Source: Escherichia coli (GTDB taxonomy: Bacteria > Pseudomonadota > Gammaproteobacteria > Enterobacterales > Enterobacteriaceae). From it: DNA of 64,000 nucleotides. The DNA is taken from contig CP089930.1 of NCBI GenBank assembly GCA_021307345.1, forward strand, positions 1,798,001 to 1,862,000, in the 5' to 3' direction. A program made the translations under genes and the position numbers. A model generated the notes under the pieces. The model did no database searches. It saw nothing but the letters and a program-made list of their open reading frames with translations, and was not told where the DNA came from. Of this stretch, positions 29,429 through 39,567 are shown in pieces (position 1 is the stretch's first letter; every line of letters begins with the position of its first letter).

Positions 29429-30559
29429 TCAGGAGAAGTAGTTCAACAAAGTCGCAATTACCGTGCGTTGATTGACGGGCGACAAATTGTAGAACAGCGG
29501 CAGGCGCAGCAGGCGCTCGCTCTCTTTGGTGGTGTAGCGATCTTCGCCGTGGAACTCACCAAAGCGTTCACCCGCAGGGCTTGCGTGTAGCGGAATATAA
29601 TGGAACACCGCCATAATTTCCGCTTCTTTCAGGAAGTTAATCAATGCGCTCCGGTCATCATTATCCCGCAGCTTAATGTAGAACATATGCGCGTTCTGCA
29701 CGCAGCCATCCGGAATCGACGGCAGTTCGATACGCCCGGCTTTCGCCAGAGGTGCTAACGCATCGTAGTAGTTTTGCCACAACGCCAGACGTTGCTGGTT
29801 GATACGTTCGGCGGCTTCCAGTTGCGCCCACAGGTACGCAGCTTGCAGATCGGACATCAGATAGCTGGAACCAATATCACGCCAGGTATATTTATCGACC
29901 TGACCACGGAAGAACTGGCTGCGGTTAGTGCCTTTTTCGCGGATGATCTCGGCACGTTCAATCAACGCTTTATCGTTAATCAGCGTCGCACCGCCTTCCC
30001 CGCCCGCCGTATAGTTTTTGGTTTCATGGAAGCTAAAGCAGCCAATATGACCAATGGTTCCCAGCGCACGCCCTTTGTAAGTGGACATCACGCCCTGAGC
30101 GGCATCTTCCACCACAAACAGGTTATGCTTTTTCGCCAGCGCCATAATGGTGTCCATTTCACAGGCCACGCCCGCGTAATGTACCGGCACGATAACACGC
30201 GTTTTGTCGGTGATCGCCGATTCAATAAGCGTTTCGTCGATGTTCATGGTGTCCGGGCGGATATCCACAAAGACGATTTTCGCGCCACGCAGCACAAAGG
30301 CATTGGCGGTGGAGACAAAGGTGTAGCTCGGCATGATCACTTCATCGCCAGGCTGGATATCGAGCAGCAACGCCGCCATCTCCAGCGAAGCGGTGCAGGA
30401 CGGCGTCAGCAGCACTTTGGTACTACCAAAACGTTGCTCCAGCCACTGCTGGCAGCGACGGGTAAAACCGCCATCGCCGCACAGTTTGCCGCTACCCATT
30501 GCCGACTGCATATAGTCGAGTTCGGTTCCTACCACCGGCGGTGCGTTAAATGGAATCAT
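29429..30559 (-). CDS. wecE: TDP-4-keto-6-deoxyglucose transaminase WecE
   Basis: WecE (RffA) is a PLP enzyme that converts dTDP-4-keto-6-deoxy-D-glucose to dTDP-4-amino-4,6-dideoxy-D-galactose. The 376-residue protein is a DegT/DnrJ/EryC1 sugar aminotransferase; the PLP lysine is Lys181 in SFHETKNYTAGGEGG, with EDAAQG (about 151-156) contacting the pyridine ring. Its substrate is the RmlB product, normally made by rffG in the same operon; here it must come from elsewhere in the genome. It follows wecD by 4 bp. Confidence 0.97.
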   Translation of the reverse strand: MIPFNAPPVVGTELDYMQSAMGSGKLCGDGGFTRRCQQWLEQRFGSTKVLLTPSCTASLEMAALLLDIQPGDEVIMPSYTFVSTANAFVLRGAKIVFVDIRPDTMNIDETLIESAITDKTRVIVPVHYAGVACEMDTIMALAKKHNLFVVEDAAQGVMSTYKGRALGTIGHIGCFSFHETKNYTAGGEGGATLINDKALIERAEIIREKGTNRSQFFRGQVDKYTWRDIGSSYLMSDLQAAYLWAQLEAAERINQQRLALWQNYYDALAPLAKAGRIELPSIPDGCVQNAHMFYIKLRDNDDRSALINFLKEAEIMAVFHYIPLHASPAGERFGEFHGEDRYTTKESERLLRLPLFYNLSPVNQRTVIATLLNYFS

Positions 30560-30563
30560 GTGA

Positions 30564-31238
30564 TCACCTGTATAACCAGTACGCGGTGCTTTCTACATTC
30601 GCACCACTTTGTATGTATCGTTTAAGCGCGGCGGTGTTGCCCATCTGGGTCGCCACCCGCAATGTTGTTTTACCGCGAGCATACGCCCAGTTTAGTGCCG
30701 CTTGCATCAGCTGTGCACCGGAGCCACGGCCTGCCAGCAAGCCAATGCGCGCGTCAGTGGCATTCAACTCTCGTAGAGAAACATAGCCACAAATATCACC
30801 AGACGCCGAACGTAAAATCAGGCATTGATGATCAAAAGTGCCGCGTACGGCGTTTTCAATCCACTGCGCATAAAAGCGGCCACTGGCGTCAGGCGCATAC
30901 CACGGCGCACGAAAACGGCTTTGCGCAAATGCCCCACTGGCTAACTGGCGTAGCACTGGAATATCTGTCTCTTGTGCCACTTCTGCGTCGCTATCACTTG
31001 CACTGTTCACAGGCAGTACCAAATCAACTTCACCCTCAACCAGTAAGAATCCCAGTTGTTGCAAGGCGTCCAGCTCATCGGTATTTGATGCGGCAATTTT
31101 GGCCTGCACCCGTGACCACGGCGCTAAGACGTCTGACGTCAGGAGTGGCGCGTCAGGACTAATACGCACAATGGCGCTGTTGACACCAAAGAAGGTGTTT
31201 TCCCAGGTTAGTGGTTCAATTCTGGCGCGAATGGGCAT
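30564..31238 (-). CDS. wecD: TDP-Fuc4N acetyltransferase WecD
   Basis: WecD (RffC) acetylates dTDP-4-amino-4,6-dideoxygalactose using acetyl-CoA. The 224-residue protein has the GNAT fold in its C-terminal half, with the acetyl-CoA-binding loop in [19 protein letters not shown] and the terminal [18 protein letters not shown]-type segment. The ATG at 31238 has GAGGGAG upstream. In the usual operon it follows rffH; here it follows wecC directly after 34 bases. Several substitutions relative to K-12 in the N-terminal half fit ordinary strain divergence. Confidence 0.95.
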   Translation of the reverse strand: MPIRARIEPLTWENTFFGVNSAIVRISPDAPLLTSDVLAPWSRVQAKIAASNTDELDALQQLGFLLVEGEVDLVLPVNSASDSDAEVAQETDIPVLRQLASGAFAQSRFRAPWYAPDASGRFYAQWIENAVRGTFDHQCLILRSASGDICGYVSLRELNATDARIGLLAGRGSGAQLMQAALNWAYARGKTTLRVATQMGNTAALKRYIQSGANVESTAYWLYR

Positions 31239-31272
31239 TGTGTGACTCCCTCAAAACAGTCATTCACTGTAA
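31239..31272 (-). other. wecC-wecD junction where rffG and rffH are normally found
   Basis: Only 34 bases separate the wecC stop from the wecD start. They carry the wecD ribosome-binding site and no trace that I can recognise of the dTDP-glucose dehydratase gene (rffG/rmlB2) or the thymidylyltransferase gene (rffH/rmlA2), about 2 kb in the standard operon. No repeat or insertion-sequence scar is visible. Confidence 0.85.
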
Positions 31273-32535
31273 TCAGCGCCAGACCCCTTTGGTATCTACG
31301 ACATACTGCTGTTTAACATGTTCGCCGCTGATGGCTTTGAACTGACTGTGATCGACCAGCATCACCAGTACATCTGCCGTTTCCAGCGCCTCGTCAAGCT
31401 GCGCCAGAGTACAAAGCCCGGTCAGTTTTTTCGGCAACTGGTGGATGTTAGGCTCAACAACCAGCGTTTCGCCGCTATGCCACTGGGCGATCAGTTCAGC
31501 GATTTCCATTGCCGGACTTTCGCGCAGATCATCAATATTCGGTTTAAACGCCAGACCAAAGCAGGCAATTTTCAGCTCGCTGGCGCGTTTATCCGTAGTG
31601 GACAGGCAGTCGGTAACCGCCGCTTTGACCTGATCGATAACCCAGAAAGGTTTGTTGTCGTTCACTTCGCGTGCGGTACGGATAAGCCGCGCCTGCTGCG
31701 GGTTCTGCGCCACGATAAACCACGGATCAACAGCGATACAGTGACCGCCCACGCCAGGCCCAGGCTGAAGAATATTGACTCGTGGATGGCGATTCGCCAG
31801 GCGAACCAGTTCCCAGACGTTAATCCCCTGATCGGCACAAATTAGCGACAGTTCGTTAGCAAAAGCAATATTCACATCGCGGAAGCTGTTTTCAGTCAGC
31901 TTACACATTTCCGCCGTCCGCGAGTTAGTGATAACACACTCTCCTTCGAGGAAAATTTTGTACAGTTCGCTGGCGCGCGCAGAACAAACCGGCGTCATAC
32001 CGCCAATCACACGGTCATTTTTAATCAACTCGACCATCACCTGCCCCGGCAACACACGTTCAGGGCAGTAGGCAATATTCACGTCAGCCTGCTCGCCCAC
32101 CTGCTGCGGGAAAGTCAGATCTGGACGCATCTCTGCTAACCATTCTGCCATCTTCTCGGTTGCCCCCACCGGCGAGGTGGACTCAAGGATCACCAGCGCG
32201 CCTTTTTTCAGTACTGGCGCAATGGAGCGGGCAGCCGATTCGACGTAAGTCATATCCGGTTCATGATCGCCTTTAAACGGCGTAGGTACAGCAATCAACC
32301 AGGCATCCGCCTCAACCGGCGTCGTGCTCGCTCGTAAAAATCCACCTTCTACGGCAGTTTTTACCACGCTCGCCAAATCAGGCTCGACGATATGGATTTC
32401 GCCACGATTGATGGTATCAACCGCTTGTTGGTTGATATCGACACCAATCACCTGTTTTTGCCGGGAGGCAAACGCTGCCGCCGTCGGCAGCCCAATGTAA
32501 CCCAGTCCAATGACAGAAATGGTCGCAAAACTCAT
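31273..32535 (-). CDS. wecC: UDP-ManNAc dehydrogenase WecC
   Basis: WecC (RffD) oxidises UDP-N-acetylmannosamine twice with NAD+ to UDP-ManNAcA. The 420-residue protein has the N-terminal Rossmann fold ([12 protein letters not shown] at about 8-19), the UDP-sugar dehydrogenase core with [17 protein letters not shown] and the catalytic Cys in [15 protein letters not shown], and the C-terminal UDP-binding domain ([15 protein letters not shown]). It overlaps wecB by four bases. Confidence 0.97.
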   Translation of the reverse strand: MSFATISVIGLGYIGLPTAAAFASRQKQVIGVDINQQAVDTINRGEIHIVEPDLASVVKTAVEGGFLRASTTPVEADAWLIAVPTPFKGDHEPDMTYVESAARSIAPVLKKGALVILESTSPVGATEKMAEWLAEMRPDLTFPQQVGEQADVNIAYCPERVLPGQVMVELIKNDRVIGGMTPVCSARASELYKIFLEGECVITNSRTAEMCKLTENSFRDVNIAFANELSLICADQGINVWELVRLANRHPRVNILQPGPGVGGHCIAVDPWFIVAQNPQQARLIRTAREVNDNKPFWVIDQVKAAVTDCLSTTDKRASELKIACFGLAFKPNIDDLRESPAMEIAELIAQWHSGETLVVEPNIHQLPKKLTGLCTLAQLDEALETADVLVMLVDHSQFKAISGEHVKQQYVVDTKGVWR

Positions 32536-33662
32536 AGTGATATCCGATTATTTTTTAACGCTTCCAAAATGCGAGAGCATGCCTGACCATCACCATACGG
32601 GTTATGGGCGCGGCTCATAGTTTGATATTCGTTTTCGTCTTTTAAAAGACGCGTCACTTCCTCGACAATTCGCTGCTTATCCGTGCCTACCAGACGCACC
32701 GTACCCGCCGTCACTGCTTCCGGACGTTCAGTGGTATCGCGCATCACCAGCACCGGTTTACCCAGTGAAGGCGCTTCTTCCTGAATACCGCCAGAGTCAG
32801 TCAAAATCAACCAGGCGTGGTTCATCAGCCAGACAAACGGTAAATATTCCTGGGGATCGATCAGAATGACATTTTTCACATGCCCCAGAATGCGGTTTAC
32901 CGGTTCTCTGACGTTCGGGTTGAGATGTACCGGATAGACAATCTGGATGTCCTGATGAGTGGTGGCGATTTCTGCCAGTGCGTGGCAAATTTCTTCAAAG
33001 CCACGACCGAAGCTCTCACGTCTGTGACCGGTCACCAGAATCATCTTCTTATCGGGGTCGATAAACGGGTAATTTGCCGCCAGTTCAGAACGCAGCGTAT
33101 CGCTGCTCATCACCTGGTCGCGCACCCACAGCAAGGCGTCGATAACGGTATTGCCGGTAATAAAGATTCGGCTGTCAGCAACGTTTTCACGCAGCAGGTT
33201 TTGCCGGGAAGTTTCAGTTGGCGAGAAATGGTACATCGCCAGATGACCGGTCAGTGTGCGGTTAGCCTCTTCCGGCCACGGTGAATAGAGATCACCAGTA
33301 CGCAGTCCAGCCTCTACGTGACCAACAGGAATACGCTGATAAAACGCTGCCAGGCTGGTTGCCAGTGTGGTAGTGGTATCACCGTGAACCAGCACGACGT
33401 CTGGTTTAAACTCGGCAAGAATAGGTTTTAGCCCTTCCAGAATCCGACAGGTTATCTCTGTCAGACCCTGCCCTGGCTGCATTATGTTGAGATCGTAGTC
33501 AGGTACAATGGAAAAGAGTTTCAGCACCTGATCGAGCATCTCCCGATGCTGCGCAGTGACGCAAACTTTAGCCTCAAAAAAAGGATCTTTTGCCAACGCA
33601 TGCACCAGCGGTGCCATCTTGATGGCTTCCGGGCGCGTACCAAATACAGTCAGTACTTTCAC
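32532..33662 (-). CDS. wecB: UDP-GlcNAc 2-epimerase WecB
   Basis: WecB (RffE) interconverts UDP-GlcNAc and UDP-ManNAc, the first committed step to ManNAcA. The 376-residue non-hydrolysing epimerase shows the family signatures [53 protein letters not shown] and [18 protein letters not shown]. The start is a GTG at 33660-33662 (VKVLTVFG read as Met), as known for E. coli, rather than the longer in-frame ATG at 33704, which would run into the wzzE spacer. Confidence 0.96.
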   Translation of the reverse strand: MKVLTVFGTRPEAIKMAPLVHALAKDPFFEAKVCVTAQHREMLDQVLKLFSIVPDYDLNIMQPGQGLTEITCRILEGLKPILAEFKPDVVLVHGDTTTTLATSLAAFYQRIPVGHVEAGLRTGDLYSPWPEEANRTLTGHLAMYHFSPTETSRQNLLRENVADSRIFITGNTVIDALLWVRDQVMSSDTLRSELAANYPFIDPDKKMILVTGHRRESFGRGFEEICHALAEIATTHQDIQIVYPVHLNPNVREPVNRILGHVKNVILIDPQEYLPFVWLMNHAWLILTDSGGIQEEAPSLGKPVLVMRDTTERPEAVTAGTVRLVGTDKQRIVEEVTRLLKDENEYQTMSRAHNPYGDGQACSRILEALKNNRISL

Positions 33663-33717
33663 ATCGATTCTCTTTGAATAAGCGGCGAGCGCCTTTGCGC
33701 TCACCGCAGCAGTGTTG

Positions 33718-34764
33718 CTATTTCGAGCAACGGCGGGTTAATGCGACACCAGCCCCGATCAGCCCCCCGACAATGCCCCACATAATCATCAGGAAGGCAC
33801 GACGTGGGCTATCGCGTTTTACCGGTTCTTCCGGCGTACGCAAATAGCGATAGGTCTGAAAACGCGGATCCAGGGTTGGACCTACATTAAGGGTGTTTAA
33901 CATGGCCCGATTCTGATCATAGTCAAGATCAAAGGCCGGACCGACGGCCTGTAAATTTTCTAATCGCGCCTGCAGCATAGGGCGCCCCAGCAAAAACATT
34001 TCTGAATCAGGCAATTCATCCGCAGGGACATCTGTCGCACTACGGGAAATATTATGTTGCTCGGCGATTTTGAGCGCCTGCTCAATGCTGTTTACCCGGC
34101 GGTCGTAGATCGCTTTCGCAACTTCTTCCTGACGCTTCACCTGGGCTTTCATTTGGATAGTGCGTGCTGCCCATGCGCCTTTCAGCTCATCATTCAGATG
34201 GCTGGCAGCGCGCTGACTGGCGAATGCGACATATTGACGCAGCAGATTATTGGCATCAGGGGCAGTTTCGGCAATCAATTTAACGTTATCATTGGTCGCG
34301 CGGGTGAAATCACCGGGAATAAACTGGATGTTGTTGATCATTTCATCCAGCAGAGCCGCATCGGCTTTACTGTTACCGACCATCCGCTGTTTGTAATAAT
34401 CCGTCTGCAGCCAGAAATCGCGACGGGTGTCCCACGACGCCAGCTGCATAACAAATTCTTTATAGGCTTCGTCCATGACCGATGGTTGGTCGGCAGGAGC
34501 CATGTTCGAACGGACGTCCAGGTTACGCAAAAACTGCTGCTGCGAGTAGTATCCCCCCAGCATATTCACCGTTGGACGATCGGTAATCGCCGTCGCACTC
34601 CACTCCTGGCGGGCGAAAAATGTATACGCCAGCGCAATTAACGCAAACGCCAGCCCCATGCAAATAATCCACAGCTTCCCAGCCCACAAGGTACGAAACA
34701 ACCCACGAATATCCAGTTCATTTTCAGCGTCTTCGGCTGGTTTCCCAGGCATTGGTTGCGTCAT
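33718..34764 (-). CDS. wzzE: ECA chain-length regulator WzzE
   Basis: WzzE is a polysaccharide co-polymerase of the Wzz family that sets ECA chain length and supports cyclic ECA formation. The 348-residue protein has an N-terminal transmembrane helix (about 32-51), a large periplasmic helical domain with coiled-coil character (about 170-230), and a C-terminal helix (about 322-342) preceded by the Pro-rich [15 protein letters not shown] motif. It lies 11 bp after wecA and 55 bp before wecB. Confidence 0.96.
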   Translation of the reverse strand: MTQPMPGKPAEDAENELDIRGLFRTLWAGKLWIICMGLAFALIALAYTFFARQEWSATAITDRPTVNMLGGYYSQQQFLRNLDVRSNMAPADQPSVMDEAYKEFVMQLASWDTRRDFWLQTDYYKQRMVGNSKADAALLDEMINNIQFIPGDFTRATNDNVKLIAETAPDANNLLRQYVAFASQRAASHLNDELKGAWAARTIQMKAQVKRQEEVAKAIYDRRVNSIEQALKIAEQHNISRSATDVPADELPDSEMFLLGRPMLQARLENLQAVGPAFDLDYDQNRAMLNTLNVGPTLDPRFQTYRYLRTPEEPVKRDSPRRAFLMIMWGIVGGLIGAGVALTRRCSK

Positions 34765-34775
34765 TACATCCTCGT

Positions 34776-35879
34776 TTATTTGGTTAAGTTGGGGCTGCCA
34801 CCACGATTTCTGCGCAGTCGGCGTTTCACACGCTTAATAAAGCGAGCAACCTTCCAGGCGCGCTTAATGCAATAGCCATAGAGGAAGAATGCTAGCAAAA
34901 AGAGCACCAGCATGACCCATTCAGGGACAAAATGAGAATATTCTGCCAGCACGCCAATGGAAGCAAGCAGTGCAGCAGCAAGGGTAATCAGCACAAATGC
35001 CTGACGAGAAGTAAAGCCAGCGCGCATGATTAAATGATGAATGTGCTGACGGTCAGGCGAGAACGGACTCATGCCTTTACGCAGGCGACGATACATAATA
35101 GCCACCATATCCATCAGCGGAATGGCGATTATCCATAATGCAGTCACCGGGCTAATCGGATGCGTTTTACCCTGGGTGGTTTCCAGCAGGATCCAGATTA
35201 CGGTAAAACCAATCAATGTACTGCCCGCATCGCCCATAAAGACTTTGTAGCGACGCCCCAGAATACCGAGGTTAAGCATGATGTAAGGCAGGATGGCGGC
35301 AATCATCGCAAAGCACCAGATAGCGAGGCTGGTTTGCCCGTCGAACCACAAAATCATACCAATTGCCGCAAATGAGACGCAGGATAACCCGCCCAGCAAA
35401 CCATCAATGCCATCAACCATATTGAAAGCATTAATTGCCGCCCAGACTGCAAACAACGTCAGGAAATACCCAAACGGTCCAAGTACCATCTCCCAGTCGC
35501 CAAAAATATAGCCAAGGCTACTGAGATAAAGTTTGCCGAACACCATCATAATGATGCCAACAGCGGCCTGTATGGTGGCTCGAATTTTTACGCTGATATC
35601 AAAACGGTCATCCAGCGCGCCGATGAACACCAGGACGCCAGCGCAAGCCAGGTAGAGAGATGCATGCGGAATATAATAGTCGACAATTCCGAACGTGAAG
35701 CAAATCCCTGCGTAAACCGAAATACCTCCAACGAGCGGTATCAATCCCTGGTGACGTTTGCGGAAGTTAGGTTTATCCACTAAACCGACTTTTTTTGCCA
35801 CCTTGCGGGCAAAAAACAGAAACAGTGTCGTGAATAAAAAAATACTGATGAGATCAGTACTCACTGTCAGTAAATTCAC
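34776..35879 (-). CDS. wecA: UDP-GlcNAc:undecaprenyl-phosphate GlcNAc-1-P transferase WecA
   Basis: WecA (Rfe) starts ECA and many O-antigen chains by placing GlcNAc-1-P on undecaprenyl phosphate. The 367-residue polytopic membrane protein has about eleven helices and the family motifs: GALDDRFD with the Mg-binding Asp pair, NMVDGIDGLLGG, MGDAGSTLIGF, and the His-rich loop RQHIHHLIMRAG. It is the first gene of the ECA operon, preceded by a 239-bp gap to rho, and transcription probably also enters from rho. Confidence 0.97.
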   Translation of the reverse strand: MNLLTVSTDLISIFLFTTLFLFFARKVAKKVGLVDKPNFRKRHQGLIPLVGGISVYAGICFTFGIVDYYIPHASLYLACAGVLVFIGALDDRFDISVKIRATIQAAVGIIMMVFGKLYLSSLGYIFGDWEMVLGPFGYFLTLFAVWAAINAFNMVDGIDGLLGGLSCVSFAAIGMILWFDGQTSLAIWCFAMIAAILPYIMLNLGILGRRYKVFMGDAGSTLIGFTVIWILLETTQGKTHPISPVTALWIIAIPLMDMVAIMYRRLRKGMSPFSPDRQHIHHLIMRAGFTSRQAFVLITLAAALLASIGVLAEYSHFVPEWVMLVLFLLAFFLYGYCIKRAWKVARFIKRVKRRLRRNRGGSPNLTK

Positions 35880-36076
35880 AATGCATGCTCTCAGAGAAAA
35901 TTATTAGCAGAAGTATACCCACGAAGACCTTTATTCAGAAGGGAAACTACTTTCTGAACCAATCAGGCCTGTGCAAAAATCAACCGCTCGCGACGAAAAT
36001 CGTATAAAAAACCCGCAAAAACCAGGAATTTTCCCACCATCACAGGCATGCTGCTAAGATTACAGATATAAAAGCA

Positions 36077-36104
36077 AAACGCCACGTAAACACGTGGCGT
36101 TTTT
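36077..36104 (-). terminator. Terminator after rho
   Basis: The perfect stem AAAACGCCACG/CGTGGCGTTTT with loop TAAA (TTTA on the other strand) lies 15 bases after the rho stop. The T-run is interrupted (TTTTGCTTTT). Because it is nearly symmetric it could act on either strand. Confidence 0.8.
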
Positions 36105-36118
36105 AGCATAAGACAAAT

Positions 36119-37378
36119 TTATGAGCGTTTCATCATCTCAAAGAAATCGTCATTCGTCTTGGTCATCGCGAGCTTGTTAATGAGGAATTCCATTGCGTCG
36201 ATTTCACCCATCGGGTGAATGATTTTGCGCAAGATCCACATTTTCTGCAGCTCTTCCTGAGTAGTGAGCAGTTCTTCTTTACGTGTACCGGAACGGTTGT
36301 AGTCGATAGCAGGGAAGACGCGTTTTTCAGCGATCTTACGAGAGAGGTGCAGTTCCATGTTACCGGTGCCTTTAAACTCTTCGTAGATAACTTCGTCCAT
36401 TTTGGAACCCGTATCGATCAGCGCCGTCGCGATGATGGTCAGGCTGCCGCCCTCTTCCACGTTACGCGCCGCACCGAAGAAGCGTTTCGGACGATGCAGT
36501 GCGTTAGCATCCACACCACCGGTCAACACTTTACCGGAAGCCGGAACGACGGTGTTATAAGCACGCGCCAGACGAGTAATAGAGTCGAGCAGAATGATAA
36601 CGTCTTTCTTGTGCTCAACCAGACGTTTCGCCTTCTCGATCACCATTTCCGCAACCTGAACGTGGCGAGATGCCGGTTCGTCAAAGGTAGAAGCGACAAC
36701 TTCCCCTTTAACCAGACGCTGCATCTCGGTTACTTCTTCCGGACGTTCGTCAATCAGCAGAACCATCAGCACACAATCCGGGTGATTGTAAGCAATGCTC
36801 TGGGCGATATTCTGCAGCAGCATGGTTTTACCTGCTTTCGGCGGCGCCACAATCAGACCACGTTGACCACGACCGATTGGCGAAGCCAGATCCAGCACGC
36901 GAGCGGTCAAATCTTCAGTAGAACCGTTACCACGTTCCATACGCAGACGAGAGTTTGCGTGCAGCGGGGTCAAGTTCTCAAAGAGGATTTTATTGCGGGC
37001 GTTTTCAGGTTTATCGAAGTTAACTTCATTAACTTTCAGCAGCGCAAAATAGCGTTCACCTTCTTTCGGCGGGCGAATCTTACCAGAGATGGTATCACCA
37101 GTGCGGAGGTTGAAACGGCGGATTTGGCTGGGAGAAACGTAGATGTCATCAGGACCGGCGAGGTAGGAGCTGTCTGCGGAACGGAGGAAACCAAATCCAT
37201 CCTGCAATATCTCCAGTACGCCATCACCAAAGATATCTTCGCCACTCTTTGCGTGCTGCTTCAGGATGGCAAAAATAATGTCCTGCTTACGCATACGAGC
37301 CAGATTTTCCAGCCCCATATTTTCGCCGAGAGTGATCAGCTCAGAAACCGGCGTATTCTTTAATTCGGTAAGATTCAT
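36119..37378 (-). CDS. rho: Transcription termination factor Rho
   Basis: Rho is the hexameric RNA-dependent ATPase that terminates transcription of untranslated RNA. The 419-residue protein has the N-terminal RNA-binding OB fold ([17 protein letters not shown], about 50-66), Walker A APPKAGKT at about 178-185, Walker [16 protein letters not shown], the Q-loop ([12 protein letters not shown]) and the R-loop ([19 protein letters not shown]). The start [10 protein letters not shown] at 37378 is the family start. Its own expression is autoregulated in the leader, where rhoL lies. Confidence 0.98.
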
Positions 37379-37462
37379 AGTGGTGTGAGTTCTTAAACTT
37401 GGGGTAAATCTCGAACTTAATGTTGTGAATGGTATGGCAGGATCATCCATGCCTGTTTACGG

Positions 37463-37564
37463 TCATCGACTCATGTCTTTTCGCTGTCTGGTCACAGGAA
37501 AGTACGCAGAACTGAAACGACAAGACGGATTGAGTGACAAACCAGAAATCTGTTCACTTCGCAT
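37463..37564 (-). CDS. rhoL: rho leader peptide RhoL
   Basis: The ATG at 37564 opens a 33-codon frame (MRSEQISGLS..., ending KDMSR) that stops at TGA 37463-37465, in the leader between trxA and rho. It corresponds to the annotated rhoL of E. coli with two substitutions (Leu9 and Phe22 in place of the Ser residues I recall). It lies in the attenuation region through which Rho controls its own synthesis. Whether the peptide itself matters is unknown. Confidence 0.85.
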   Translation of the reverse strand: MRSEQISGLSLNPSCRFSSAYFPVTRQRKDMSR

Positions 37565-37703
37565 TAGATAAAAACGGGAAGCGTTGGATATTACAAGATT
37601 CAAACTTAATAAGGTAAGTTTAATACGAAGTCAACATTAAGTTAGCATGGCTCACGCCGGGCGTCCAGTTTTTAGCGACAGGGCACCCGAACATGACGTT
37701 CCC

Positions 37704-38033
37704 TTATGCCAGATTGGCGTCGAGGAACTCTTTCAACTGACCTTTAGACAGCGCGCCGACTTTCGTTGCCGCCACTTCACCATTCTTGAACAGCAGCAGA
37801 GTCGGGATACCACGGATGCCATATTTCGGCGCAGTGCCAGGGTTTTGATCGATGTTCAGTTTTGCAACGGTCAGTTTGCCCTGATATTCGTCAGCGATTT
37901 CATCCAGAATCGGGGCGATCATTTTGCACGGACCGCACCACTCTGCCCAGAAATCGACGAGGATTGCCCCGTCCGCTTTGAGTACATCCGTATCAAAACT
38001 GTCGTCAGTCAGGTGAATAATTTTATCGCTCAT
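37704..38033 (-). CDS. trxA: Thioredoxin 1
   Basis: TrxA is the major cytoplasmic disulfide reductant, electron donor to ribonucleotide reductase and PAPS reductase, and processivity factor for T7 DNA polymerase. The 109-residue protein (including the initiator Met) shows the active-site motif WCGPC with Cys33 and Cys36, the buried Asp in ILVDFWAEW, and the cis-Pro loop [10 protein letters not shown]. The start [10 protein letters not shown] at 38033 has a purine-rich site upstream; in-frame extension to 38138 is not supported. Confidence 0.99.
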
Positions 38034-38163
38034 ATATAACTCCACAGGAATAAGCCTGGCGTGTTGGTTTCGTTGTTGGTGTAACATTAACCAACTAAAG
38101 GTTGACTTTATTTCACCGGATACGCTTTCGTAAAGCAATAGTAAGCTGATATTCTATCACACT

Positions 38164-39429
38164 ATGAGCAAAACACATTTAACAGAACAGAAGTTTTCCG
38201 ACTTCGCCCTGCATCCGAAAGTTGTAGAAGCCCTTGAAAAAAAAGGGTTTCATAACTGTACGCCCATTCAGGCACTGGCTCTTCCGCTAACGCTGGAAGG
38301 TCGTGACGTAGCCGGGCAGGCGCAAACCGGTACCGGGAAAACGATGGCGTTTCTTACGTCTTCGTTTCATTACCTTCTCTCTCATCCCGCAATTGCCGAT
38401 CGCAAGGTGAATCAACCGCGTGCCTTAATTATGGCACCGACGCGTGAACTTGCCGTGCAGATCCACGCCGACGCGGAACCACTGGCACAAGCTACTGGCC
38501 TGAAACTGGGTCTGGCCTACGGTGGCGATGGCTACGACAAACAGTTGAAAGTGCTGGAAAGCGGCGTTGACATTCTGATTGGCACCACGGGTCGTTTAAT
38601 TGACTACGCCAAACAAAACCATATTAACCTCGGTGCCATTCAGGTGGTGGTGCTGGACGAAGCCGATCGCATGTACGATCTGGGCTTTATTAAAGATATC
38701 CGCTGGCTGTTCCGCCGTATGCCGCCTGCGAACCAGCGCCTCAACATGCTGTTCTCCGCCACGCTTTCGTACCGGGTACGTGAACTGGCGTTCGAGCAGA
38801 TGAATAACGCCGAATATATCGAAGTGGAACCGGAACAGAAAACGGGCCACCGTATTAAAGAAGAGCTTTTCTACCCTTCTAACGAAGAAAAGATGCGTTT
38901 GTTGCAAACGCTGATCGAAGAAGAGTGGCCAGACAGAGCGATTATTTTCGCCAACACCAAACACCGTTGTGAAGATATCTGGGGTCACCTGGCGGCAGAT
39001 GGTCATCGTGTTGGTCTGTTGACGGGCGATGTGGCGCAGAAAAAACGCCTGCGTATTCTTGATGAATTTACCCGTGGCGATCTGGATATTCTGGTTGCTA
39101 CCGACGTTGCCGCGCGTGGTCTGCATATTCCGGCAGTGACGCACGTCTTTAACTACGATTTACCCGATGACTGTGAAGATTACGTTCACCGTATCGGTCG
39201 TACTGGCCGCGCAGGCGCAAGCGGTCACTCTATCAGCCTGGCGTGTGAAGAGTATGCATTGAATTTGCCTGCTATTGAGACCTATATTGGTCACTCAATT
39301 CCGGTAAGCAAATACAATCCGGACGCATTGATGACCGATCTGCCAAAACCGCTGCGCCTCACGCGCCCGCGCACAGGCAATGGTCCGCGTCGTACTGGCG
39401 CTCCACGTAATCGTCGTCGTTCAGGTTAA
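38164..39429 (+). CDS. rhlB: ATP-dependent RNA helicase RhlB
   Basis: RhlB is the DEAD-box helicase of the RNA degradosome, bound to RNase E, and unwinds structured RNA for PNPase. The 421-residue protein has the Q motif ([13 protein letters not shown]), motif I AQTGTGKT, motif Ia PTRELAVQ, the DEAD box [13 protein letters not shown], motif III SATL, motif [13 protein letters not shown] and motif [14 protein letters not shown], and a basic C-terminal tail ([20 protein letters not shown]). It diverges from trxA. Confidence 0.98.
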   Translation: MSKTHLTEQKFSDFALHPKVVEALEKKGFHNCTPIQALALPLTLEGRDVAGQAQTGTGKTMAFLTSSFHYLLSHPAIADRKVNQPRALIMAPTRELAVQIHADAEPLAQATGLKLGLAYGGDGYDKQLKVLESGVDILIGTTGRLIDYAKQNHINLGAIQVVVLDEADRMYDLGFIKDIRWLFRRMPPANQRLNMLFSATLSYRVRELAFEQMNNAEYIEVEPEQKTGHRIKEELFYPSNEEKMRLLQTLIEEEWPDRAIIFANTKHRCEDIWGHLAADGHRVGLLTGDVAQKKRLRILDEFTRGDLDILVATDVAARGLHIPAVTHVFNYDLPDDCEDYVHRIGRTGRAGASGHSISLACEEYALNLPAIETYIGHSIPVSKYNPDALMTDLPKPLRLTRPRTGNGPRRTGAPRNRRRSG

Positions 39430-39440
39430 ATAAATAATGT

Positions 39441-39567
39441 CATACTCAAAATCATTCAAACTGTATCAAGATGGCAAGAGAATGAATCCCGATGCGCTTA
39501 CTGTAGTAAGTGATTCGGGTGAAAGAATGCAGCCAACGCAGAGACAGATTGAAGGATGAAGAGTATG
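39441..39567. repeat. ERIC element (127 bp) between rhlB and gppA
   Basis: The segment is bounded by the inverted ends CATACTC and GAGTATG and contains the ERIC core TGAATCCCGATGCGCTTAC followed by AGTAAGTGATTCGGGTGAA, which aligns with the central palindrome of the enterobacterial repetitive intergenic consensus. The length of 127 bp is the classic ERIC length. Its right end contains GAAGGATGAAGAGT and the ATG of gppA. Confidence 0.9.

Noticed and set aside
36215-37363. A 382-codon open frame antisense to rho
   Set aside because: It is the mirror of a strongly conserved coding frame, lacks a ribosome-binding site and any recognisable domain, and its low-complexity composition reflects rho codon usage.
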